From assembly GCA_012974315.1 (NCBI GenBank), contig JAAXQI010000231.1, forward strand, positions 1-7,004: a DNA stretch of 7,004 nt. Direction: 5' to 3'. Both the position numbers and the translations under genes were made by a program. Origin of the DNA: Desulfobacterales bacterium (GTDB lineage: Bacteria > Desulfobacterota > Desulfobulbia > Desulfobulbales > BM004). Below are positions 1 through 6,315 of the stretch, piece by piece (position 1 is the stretch's first letter; each line of letters starts with the position of its first letter). The notes beneath the pieces are model-generated. The model was not told the origin of the DNA and searched no databases. It worked only from the letters and a program-made list of their open reading frames with translations.

Positions 1-58
1 ATTATACACTTAATGAAAATGAAACGATTAACCTTGATTAAGTCACAAAAAGTCACGG

Positions 59-201
59 GATGGCTAAGCGAAAATTTTGAGATACAGGTAAGCGCAGACA
101 CCGAGGAGCAGTGTTTTTTTACGAGCGAGGCCATACATTTGTATGCCGAGTGAGCAAAAATGCGCTGCGACGCGGTAGATCGAACTTTTCGCGCCGCCAT
201 C
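59..201. repeat. Nested intergenic inverted repeat downstream of efp
   Basis: The outer arms are gatggctaagcgaaaa (59-74) and ttttcgcgccgccatc (186-201). The reverse complement of the right arm matches the left arm at 13 of 16 positions, with only the three central bases differing. At the centre is a perfect 6-bp dyad, cataca-tt-tgtatg (132-145), flanked by a T run (114-120) and an A run (156-160) that can also pair. The element begins five bases past the efp stop and lies in the efp 3' untranslated region. Read from efp, a T5 run (complement of 47-51) follows the outer arm by about seven bases, so it might help end transcription, but it is not a classic stem plus U-tract. From memory it resembles multi-copy intergenic palindromes of Desulfobacterota; this is not verified. 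Nothing supported is seen in 1-58. Confidence 0.65.
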
Positions 202-206
202 AAACC

Positions 207-770
207 TTATTCTTTGACCCTGGTCATGTATGTGCCGGTACGGGTGTCTATCTGGATCCTGTCCCCCTCTTCAACAAAAGGAGGAACCTGCAACTCAAAC
301 CCCGTTTCCACCGTAACCGGCTTAGAATCACTGCCTGAGGTGTCCCCTTTTGCCCATGGGTTTGCCCTTGTTACTGTCAGGTTCACAGAGTTGGGCAGGG
401 TAACCCCGATGGGATTATTATTAAAAAGCAGGATCTGGACCTCCATGTTATCAATAAGAAAATTAATATCGTCTCCCATTTGCTCCCGCGCGATAATAAT
501 CTGCTCATAGTTTTTTGAGTCCATGAAGTGAAACTCGTCACCCTGGGAATAGAGAAACTCCATGGTTCTTTCTTCAAGCGGAGCCTTTTCAAACTTGTCG
601 GCAGACCTGAATGTACGGTCAAACTGGTTGCCGTTCACCATATTTTTAAGCTTGGTCCGGTAAAGGGATTGGCCTTTGCCCGGCTTGGAGAACTGAAAAT
701 CAACTACCACATAGGGCTCACCATCTATTTGTATTTTCAGCCCTTTCCGTAAATCTGACGCAGAGTACAT
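207..770 (-). CDS. efp: Elongation factor P
   Basis: EF-P binds ribosomes between the P and E sites and promotes peptide-bond formation at consecutive prolines. The protein has 187 residues, the normal length. It shows the KOW-like N-terminal domain (about 1-63) with the loop SKPGKGQ, a central OB domain (about 67-128) and a C-terminal OB domain (about 131-187, containing GFELQVPPFVEEGDRIQIDTRTG, split here as GFELQVPPFV then EEGDRIQIDTRTG). Lys32 in PGKGQ aligns with E. coli Lys34, the residue beta-lysylated by EpmA/EpmB; no modification gene is in the window. The start at 770 is preferred over 806 because AGGAG lies eight bases upstream and the protein then begins MYSASDLRKG, as family members do; the extra 12 residues lack family character. 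It is transcribed alone, divergent from the DUF4139 gene. Confidence 0.96.
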   Translation of the reverse strand: MYSASDLRKGLKIQIDGEPYVVVDFQFSKPGKGQSLYRTKLKNMVNGNQFDRTFRSADKFEKAPLEERTMEFLYSQGDEFHFMDSKNYEQIIIAREQMGDDINFLIDNMEVQILLFNNNPIGVTLPNSVNLTVTRANPWAKGDTSGSDSKPVTVETGFELQVPPFVEEGDRIQIDTRTGTYMTRVKE

Positions 771-838
771 TATTATTGCTCCTGAAAAATTTATATCGAA
801 GTTCAAAAATTGAATTTACATCCATAAATAGGCGGCCT

Positions 839-867
839 ACTATACGTTTTTACGTACTTTTATGCAA
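839..867 (-). promoter_or_regulatory. Putative sigma-70 promoter of efp
   Basis: On the minus strand, TTGCAT (complement of 862-867) and TATAGT (complement of 839-844) are separated by exactly 17 bases. The -10 box matches consensus at five of six positions; the -35 matches at three. Initiation near 832 would give a leader of about 60 bases before the efp ATG. A dyad, TACGT-TTTT-ACGTA (843-856), lies in the spacer and touches the -10 box, so a regulator could bind there. This is inferred from pattern only. Confidence 0.45.
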
Positions 868-968
868 CGATAAGATTATGGTTCTGTATCGAGGATGTGC
901 TTAAGATTACACAACAGTCCAAATGACCTTTTGATTTTTTTGTGCAACTGGAATAAATCATCTGTGTG

Positions 969-998
969 CCTCAGGAAAAGAAATAACGCTGAGGAAAA
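969..998. repeat. Small dyad and direct repeat upstream of the DUF4139 gene
   Basis: CCTCAG (969-974) and CTGAGG (989-994) form a perfect 6-bp inverted repeat with centres 20 bases apart, about two helical turns. The same bases also read as a direct repeat, CTCAGGAAAA (970-979) and CTGAGGAAAA (989-998), with a period of 19 and one mismatch. It lies 59-88 bases before the start codon, where an operator or leader hairpin could sit. Another short direct repeat, aacctgaa, occurs at 1023-1030 and 1035-1042. I saw no convincing promoter for the rightward gene; the spacer holds no gene. Confidence 0.3.
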
Positions 999-1056
999 TT
1001 GTACCAGAAGATTTAACGAGACAACCTGAATGCTAACCTGAACGACTGGAGGGAAT

Positions 1057-2505
1057 ATGTATAATAGATTCTTTACAGGCTTGGCCCTGCTACCACTTCT
1101 ATTATTTGCAACCCATGCAATAGCCGATTCCGCTGAAAAGATCAGCACTCTGGCAGACCAGAAAGAGGTTGCGGTAACAATATACAACGAAAACCTTGCT
1201 CTGGTGAAAGACAAAAGAACACTTACCCTGCCAAAGGGAGAAAACACTCTTGCCTTCAGGGAGGTCAGCGGCAGGATGCGGCCGGAAACAGCCCTGCTGC
1301 AAAGCAATTCCCAACAGGAAGACATCGTGGTTATCGAGCAGAACTTTGATTTTGATCTGCTGACCCCGCAGAAACTTCTTGAAAAGTATGTGGGCAGAAC
1401 CATCGGTATCGTTAAAACCCATCCGACAACAGGCGAGGAAACAGTGGAAGAGGCTGCGGTGCTGAGCTCCAATAACGGCGTTGTGCTTCGGGTTGGCGAC
1501 AGAATTGAGACAGGTGTTTCAGGGGGGCGGCTTATTTTTCCAGATGTCCCAGACAACCTGCGGGACAAACCAACGCTCGTCATGCAGCTGGTAAGCAAAA
1601 CAGACAGACCACAGGATCTTGAACTGAGTTATCTTACCGGTGGGCTTGGCTGGCAGGCTGATTACGTTGCCGAGCTGAACAGCGATGAAAGCAAGCTCAA
1701 TCTCCTTGGCTGGGTAACCCTTACCAATACCAGCGGCACATCCTATAATAATGCCCGGTTACAGCTTGTTGCCGGCGATGTACACCAGGTGCAGCCAATA
1801 TTTGAAAAAAGAACAAGGGGAGAAGTGGTCGACGTAATGTATGCAGCCCAGGCGCCCAAAATGGCCCAGGAGTCTCTCTTTGAATATCACCTCTATACCC
1901 TTGACAGGCCAACCAATATCCTGGAGAACCAAACAAAGCAGGTTGCCCTTCTGCAGGCAGAAAACATTTCAAGCAGCAAAGAATATCTTCTCAAGGGCCA
2001 GGATTATTACTACCGGAGCAAGACAGGCAGCCTTGGCTCCAAAATCAAGGTGGCAGTCTATCTGTCCTATGAGAACTCAAAAGCAGAAAACCTTGGCATG
2101 CCGCTGCCAAAGGGTATTGTCCGGGTTTACAAGCAGGACAATTCCGGGTCTGTTCAATTTGTCGGTGAGGACCGCATAGACCATACCCCTGAAAATGAGA
2201 CTATCAGGCTTAAGCTCGGAAATGCCTTTGATATTACAGCAGACAAGAAACAGACTGATTTCAAAAAGCTTGCCGGCTCCAGTGCCTATAATTATATCTA
2301 TGAAAGCAGCTATCGCATTGAACTGAAAAATGGCAAAGACGAAGATATAGCAGTCAGGGTTGTAGAGCCAATGCCAGGCGATTGGGACATTTTATCAGAA
2401 AGCCTGCCCCACAAAAAGATAAGCTCTTCTGAAACAGAATGGCTGGTCAGGGTTCCAGCCAAGGGATCATCAGAACTTCTCTACAGGGTCAAAGTAAAAT
2501 TTTAG
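1057..2505 (+). CDS. Exported DUF4139-domain protein of unknown function
   Basis: The 482-residue protein begins with a clear Sec signal peptide: Asn-Arg near the N-terminus, a hydrophobic stretch (about 6-18) and an AIA cleavage site, so cleavage after Ala23 and export to the periplasm or envelope are expected. No later transmembrane helix or lipobox is seen. The remainder reads as a beta-rich protein. From about residue 190 (LTGGLGWQADY around Trp199, then LGWVTLTNTSG) to the end it resembles the DUF4139 family; the coiled-coil DUF4140 half found in some relatives appears absent. The biochemical role of the family is not established and I do not assign one. GGAGG lies four bases before the ATG, which is short, but the next Met would lose the signal peptide. 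The next gene begins 22 bases after the stop on the same strand, suggesting cotranscription. Confidence 0.85.
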   Translation: MYNRFFTGLALLPLLLFATHAIADSAEKISTLADQKEVAVTIYNENLALVKDKRTLTLPKGENTLAFREVSGRMRPETALLQSNSQQEDIVVIEQNFDFDLLTPQKLLEKYVGRTIGIVKTHPTTGEETVEEAAVLSSNNGVVLRVGDRIETGVSGGRLIFPDVPDNLRDKPTLVMQLVSKTDRPQDLELSYLTGGLGWQADYVAELNSDESKLNLLGWVTLTNTSGTSYNNARLQLVAGDVHQVQPIFEKRTRGEVVDVMYAAQAPKMAQESLFEYHLYTLDRPTNILENQTKQVALLQAENISSSKEYLLKGQDYYYRSKTGSLGSKIKVAVYLSYENSKAENLGMPLPKGIVRVYKQDNSGSVQFVGEDRIDHTPENETIRLKLGNAFDITADKKQTDFKKLAGSSAYNYIYESSYRIELKNGKDEDIAVRVVEPMPGDWDILSESLPHKKISSSETEWLVRVPAKGSSELLYRVKVKF

Positions 2506-2527
2506 CATTTTATTGAGTTGCAAATCC

Positions 2528-3025
2528 ATGATCACCATTGGCGTTCTTTCTGATACGCATCTCCTGGAGCCTGACAAGAGGTTCCAGGAAAAAGCGAACC
2601 GCTGTTTTGCTGATGTTGATATAATTTTGCATGCAGGAGACCTGACAAGTCTCTCGGTGCTTGATGTTTTTACCGGAAAAACCGTTCATGCGGTACACGG
2701 CAACATGTGTGGCTCCCAAACCCTGGCAACGCTTCCGACCAGCAAGATAATTGAGGTCGGTAATTTTCAAATAGCACTTATCCATGGTGCCGGTATCCGG
2801 CATAATACAGAAGAGAGGCTGTTTGATGCATTTGGGCCGATTGACTGCATAGTCTATGGCCATACACACAAACCTGTCTGTCATCGCTATGGCCCAACCC
2901 TTATGGTGAACCCTGGCAGCTTCACCGCAACAGGCACATACGGTTCATCGGGAACCTATGCCATTATTACGGTCACAGATACCAGCATGGAAGGCAAAAT
3001 TTACGATGTGGGGAACGAACCATGA
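2528..3025 (+). CDS. YfcE/MJ0936-family metallophosphoesterase
   Basis: This is a 165-residue calcineurin-like phosphoesterase of the small YfcE/MJ0936 type, cytosolic enzymes that use two divalent metals to hydrolyse phosphodiesters; the natural substrate here cannot be told. Metal ligands are visible in order: SDTH (Asp9, His11), HAGD (Asp38), HGN (Asn59), IHG (His86) and GHTH (His112, His114), followed by the usual VNPGS. The common Asp shortly after Asn (GNCD in relatives) is replaced here: the text is GNMCG. The start at 2528 gives MITIGVLSDTH, the usual family beginning; an in-frame TTG at 2513 would add five residues. No strong ribosome binding site precedes either one (only GAG at 2515-2517), so translation may depend on the upstream gene. 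Its stop overlaps the start of the HIT gene in ATGA. Confidence 0.9.
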   Translation: MITIGVLSDTHLLEPDKRFQEKANRCFADVDIILHAGDLTSLSVLDVFTGKTVHAVHGNMCGSQTLATLPTSKIIEVGNFQIALIHGAGIRHNTEERLFDAFGPIDCIVYGHTHKPVCHRYGPTLMVNPGSFTATGTYGSSGTYAIITVTDTSMEGKIYDVGNEP

Positions 3026-3519
3026 AAAACCTCTGGACCCCTTGGCGCATGACCTATATCCAGGAAAAAGCCTCCCTGGAAAAAGGGTGCATTTTTGATA
3101 AAGGCAGCGGGAAAAAATTTGAGAAAGAAAGTTTGCTGCTGTACCGTGATTCCCTGATTGTGGTTCTCTTGAACCGTTTTCCTTATGCTAACGGCCACCT
3201 GTTGATAGCGCCAAACCGCCACGTCAGTGATATTATTAATTTACACAAGGAAGAAAACACTGCTTTGTTTGATATGATCCGTGAATCCGTAGCAATTTTA
3301 AGAAAACATAAAAATCCTGATGGCTTTAATATTGGGCTCAACCTTGGTACAGTTGCCGGGGCCGGACACCCTGAGCATCTCCATTTTCATGTGGTGCCCC
3401 GCTGGGAGGGCGATCACAACTTCATGACTGTTCTGGCAGAGGTACGAACTATCCCGGAACATATTGAGAGCACCTTTGATCAAATGCTGCCCGATTTTCA
3501 GGAATTGTATTCAAAGTAA
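3022..3519 (+). CDS. HIT-family hydrolase/phosphorylase (Ap4A phosphorylase-like)
   Basis: The 165-residue protein carries the histidine triad HLHFHVV, with His119, His121 (expected nucleophile, forming the nucleotidyl intermediate) and His123. The surrounding text (LWTPWRM at 4-10, NRFPYANGHLLIAP at 51-64, GFNIGLNLG at 101-109, VPRWEGDHNFM after the triad) resembles the branch containing mycobacterial Ap4A phosphorylase Rv2613c. Likely substrates are diadenosine polyphosphates or other nucleoside phosphates; this is family inference. Many relatives have a CxxC near residue 23; here it reads CIFD, so the second Cys is missing and a zinc site there is unlikely. The ATG overlaps the upstream TGA by 4 bases, which implies translational coupling; GGGG eight bases upstream may assist. 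The reading frame is intact and ends in a 207-base spacer. Confidence 0.92.
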   Translation: MKNLWTPWRMTYIQEKASLEKGCIFDKGSGKKFEKESLLLYRDSLIVVLLNRFPYANGHLLIAPNRHVSDIINLHKEENTALFDMIRESVAILRKHKNPDGFNIGLNLGTVAGAGHPEHLHFHVVPRWEGDHNFMTVLAEVRTIPEHIESTFDQMLPDFQELYSK

Positions 3520-3603
3520 CGATCGCATGTTCGATCTCAGATAACGCAATGAGGTGAATTTTATATCTATAATGTTAATCGTTTTTACAAACTCTTTGAA
3601 AGG

Positions 3604-3675
3604 CGTCATTTCGAGGAGCATGCGACGAGAAATCTTAAAAAGATCTCTCCGGCCTTAAGGCCGTTCGAGGTGACA
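3604..3675. repeat. Compound palindromic intergenic repeat
   Basis: Outer arms gtcatttcga (3605-3614) and tcgaggtgac (3665-3674) pair, counting two G-T wobbles. Inside are gagaaatctt-aaa-aagatctctc (3627-3649, one imperfect pair), the perfect 12-base palindrome ggccttaaggcc (3651-3662) and gcatgc (3618-3623). The layout matches a class of dispersed repeats that I recall from many bacterial genomes, beginning GTCATTTCGAGGAGC and continuing GCGACGAGAAATCTT; copy number cannot be judged from one window. No T run follows on either strand, so it is not an obvious intrinsic terminator. The flanks 3520-3603 hold no gene that I can support. Confidence 0.65.
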
Positions 3676-3692
3676 AGAAAAAGTTGCCAACT

Positions 3693-3721
3693 ATGTCAAC
3701 TAACTGTTCTTAATTTATAAC
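3693..3721 (+). promoter_or_regulatory. Possible mutS promoter giving a near-leaderless mRNA
   Basis: ATGTCA (3693-3698, four of six matches to the -35 consensus) and TATAAC (3716-3721, five of six to the -10) are 17 bases apart. Initiation about seven bases beyond the -10 would fall at 3727-3729, on the mutS ATG. No Shine-Dalgarno sequence is seen before that ATG, which fits a leaderless or very short leader, but the boxes are weak and the region is A/T-rich, so chance is possible. Confidence 0.3.
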
Positions 3722-3726
3722 AAACC

Positions 3727-6315
3727 ATGACAACAAGCCCCAAAATAACACCCATGCTCCAGCAGTACATGGAAATCAAATCCTCCCATGAGGATGCCAT
3801 CCTCTTTTACCGCATGGGCGACTTTTACGAGATGTTCTTTGATGATGCTGTGCTTGCCGCAAAAGTACTCGGCATAACCCTTACTTCCCGCAGCAGCAAA
3901 AATGCTGAGCATAAAATCCCCATGTGCGGGGTGCCGTATCATGCGGCCTCTTCCTATCTGGCCAAACTGGTAAAAGCTGGTCACCGGGTGGCGGTCTGCG
4001 AGCAGGTTGAAGACCCCCGTTCGGTAAAAGCCGGCAAGATCGTCAAACGTGAAGTCGCACGGGTTGTCACTCCCGGGGTAACCACAGACGAACAGCTTCT
4101 TGATGACAAGAGCAACCGCTATCTATCTACAATCTTTCTTTCTTCTGATAAATCAAACGTGACATACGGGGTTGCCCACCTTGATATATCCACCGGTGAA
4201 TTTCTGGTGAGCGAGCATGATAACCTGGATGGGCTGCTTGATGAACTCACACGCATGGCACCCGCTGAACTCCTTGTTGAAGACTCAGAGGAGGAGAACA
4301 TTCAGAAGGTTATTGCCACCATCATGGCCTTTCTGCCAAATCTTTGTTTAACCAAACGGCCCGAACACACATTTTATCTGGAAACAGCCCGTGAAACCCT
4401 GCTTGAACATTTTGAAACATTGAACCTGGCCGGATTTGGCTGCGAACATATGAAGGGTGGCATATCTGCTGCCGGTGCCCTTTTGCAGTATGTTCTGGAA
4501 ACCCAGAAAACAGCATGCTCACACATTGAAAAACTCATTCCGGTTATCCTTGAAGATGTCTTAATTGTTGATGAACCTTCACGACGGAACCTTGAACTGG
4601 CCCAGACCATTGTTGGTGGCAGCAGAAAAGGATCACTGCTTGACACCCTTGACTATACCTCAACCCCCATGGGAGCTCGTCTTCTCAAACGCAGACTGCT
4701 CTTCCCCTTGCGGGATGTAGACCAAATCCGTGCCAGGCTTGAAGGAGTCGAGGTGCTGTATACAGACAGCAGGTTACGGGAAAGCCTTCTCGGTCTTTTA
4801 ACCGACGTATATGACCTTGAACGGCTGAACAGCAGGGTAGTCCTTGGCAGCGCCAATCCCAGGGACCTCTTAGCCATACGTAATACACTGGCCCAATTGC
4901 CTGCAATAAAAAATCTTTTTTCTGAAGTCAAAGACGGGATATTGCACCAAATTGTCTCTGAGCTCAATGAGCTGCCGGAAATAAGGACCCTGCTGGAGAA
5001 ATGTATTCGGGATGATGCCCCAATAACCCTGCGTGAAGGCAAAATTATCAGAGACGGGTTTCATCCTGAGCTGGATGAACTCATGGCAATCCAGCGCGAC
5101 GGCAGAGGAATGATCCTGGCCCTTGAGGCAAAGGAGCGTGAACGCACCGGTATAGCAAAACTAAAAATCGGCTTTAACAAGGTTTTTGGTTACTTCCTTG
5201 AGGTAAGCCGCGGCCAACTGGCAAATGTACCGGATTATTTTATCCGCAAACAAACCCTTGTTAACGCCGAACGCTTCATCACCCCTGACTTGAAAGAGTT
5301 TGAGAGCAAGGTGATGGGCGCAGAAGAACAAAGACTTGGTCTGGAATACCAGATCTTTACAGATACCAGGAATCAGGTTGCCTCCCAGAGCCGCGCCCTG
5401 CTGGAAACCGCAGCAAATTTAGCCCGCCTTGATTATTTTACCTGCCTGGCGGAAGCGGCACGACGCCATAAGTATGTGAAACCCGATGTCAATGACAGTG
5501 AGGAAATTACCATCATAGAGGGCAGGCATCCGGTTATTGAACGGACCCTTCCGGCTGGCCGTTTTGTGCCCAACGATATTCACCTGGACCAGGAAAACGA
5601 AGAGGTGCTCATCATTACCGGGCCGAACATGGCCGGCAAATCAACCGTTTTGCGCCAGACTGCCTTGATAGTGCTCATGGCTCAGATGGGGAGTTTTGTG
5701 CCTGCTGAAAAGGCAGAAATTGGCCTGGTTGACCGCATTTTTACACGGGTGGGAGCCATGGATGACCTACGCCGCGGACAGTCAACTTTTATGGTGGAGA
5801 TGAATGAAACGGCCAACATCTTAAATAACGCCACGGAAAAAAGTCTGGTTATTCTTGACGAAATAGGACGGGGCACAAGCACCTTTGACGGTCTTGCCAT
5901 TGCCTGGGCCGTTGCTGAAGACCTGGTAAACAAAAACAACAAGGGCGTCAAAACCCTGTTTGCCACCCACTACCACGAACTCACAGAACTGGCACTCACC
6001 AGAAACAGGGTCAAGAATTACAATATCGGGGTCCGGGAATGGAATGATACCATCATTTTTCTCCATAAAATCATGAAGGGCGGCACCAATAGAAGTTACG
6101 GGATCCAGGTGGCAGCCCTGGCAGGGGTCCCCCCAAAAGTGGTGGAAAGAGCCCATGAGATCCTTAAAAATATTGAGCAGGGGGAGTTTGACCATTTCGG
6201 CAAACCCCGAATTGCAGCAGGCAAGAACATGAAAAACAAAAGCCGTGCCAGTGTATCTGCAAATGTGAGAAAACAGCCCCCTAATAGTATGGACAGGGGC
6301 AACAACCAGCGATAG
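3727..6315 (+). CDS. mutS: DNA mismatch repair protein MutS, with replaced C-terminus
   Basis: MutS recognises mismatches and small loops, then, with ATP, forms a sliding clamp that recruits MutL. The 862-residue frame has the mismatch-binding domain with the Phe-x-Glu motif (Phe33, Glu35 in GDFYEMF), a connector domain (about 125-260), lever/clamp region (about 270-560) and the ABC-type ATPase: Walker A GPNMAGKS (632-639, Lys638), Walker B VILDE (Asp711, Glu712) followed by IGRGTST, and the His motif THYH (747-750). The start gives the expected TPMLQQY spacing; no clear ribosome binding site precedes it. MutS-like text ends near residue 828 (KPRIA). The last 24 or so residues are the antisense of the adjoining permease gene, so the usual tail with the C-terminal multimerisation helix is missing. 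E. coli MutS lacking its last 53 residues keeps mismatch binding and ATPase activity, so the remaining part could work if the junction is real. Confidence 0.95.
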   Translation: MTTSPKITPMLQQYMEIKSSHEDAILFYRMGDFYEMFFDDAVLAAKVLGITLTSRSSKNAEHKIPMCGVPYHAASSYLAKLVKAGHRVAVCEQVEDPRSVKAGKIVKREVARVVTPGVTTDEQLLDDKSNRYLSTIFLSSDKSNVTYGVAHLDISTGEFLVSEHDNLDGLLDELTRMAPAELLVEDSEEENIQKVIATIMAFLPNLCLTKRPEHTFYLETARETLLEHFETLNLAGFGCEHMKGGISAAGALLQYVLETQKTACSHIEKLIPVILEDVLIVDEPSRRNLELAQTIVGGSRKGSLLDTLDYTSTPMGARLLKRRLLFPLRDVDQIRARLEGVEVLYTDSRLRESLLGLLTDVYDLERLNSRVVLGSANPRDLLAIRNTLAQLPAIKNLFSEVKDGILHQIVSELNELPEIRTLLEKCIRDDAPITLREGKIIRDGFHPELDELMAIQRDGRGMILALEAKERERTGIAKLKIGFNKVFGYFLEVSRGQLANVPDYFIRKQTLVNAERFITPDLKEFESKVMGAEEQRLGLEYQIFTDTRNQVASQSRALLETAANLARLDYFTCLAEAARRHKYVKPDVNDSEEITIIEGRHPVIERTLPAGRFVPNDIHLDQENEEVLIITGPNMAGKSTVLRQTALIVLMAQMGSFVPAEKAEIGLVDRIFTRVGAMDDLRRGQSTFMVEMNETANILNNATEKSLVILDEIGRGTSTFDGLAIAWAVAEDLVNKNNKGVKTLFATHYHELTELALTRNRVKNYNIGVREWNDTIIFLHKIMKGGTNRSYGIQVAALAGVPPKVVERAHEILKNIEQGEFDHFGKPRIAAGKNMKNKSRASVSANVRKQPPNSMDRGNNQR

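Noticed and set aside
111..510. Two plus-strand open frames antisense to efp
   Set aside because: They overlap the highly conserved efp coding sequence and the palindromic repeat, and their translations are not recognisable.
771..806. Upstream in-frame start of efp adding 12 residues
   Set aside because: The ATG at 770 has AGGAG at proper spacing and gives the normal EF-P N-terminus; the extension does not resemble the family.
876..1598. 240-codon minus-strand open frame across the start of the DUF4139 gene
   Set aside because: Its Ser/Arg-rich translation has no family character and it opposes a gene with a clear signal peptide and domain; it is an antisense shadow.
2513..2527. TTG start for the phosphoesterase
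   Set aside because: It adds five residues before the standard family beginning and has no ribosome binding site; the ATG at 2528 is preferred, though not proven.
3520..3536. GATCG-CATGTT-CGATC hairpin right after the HIT gene as a terminator
   Set aside because: The stem is only five pairs and no T run follows, so it does not qualify as an intrinsic terminator.
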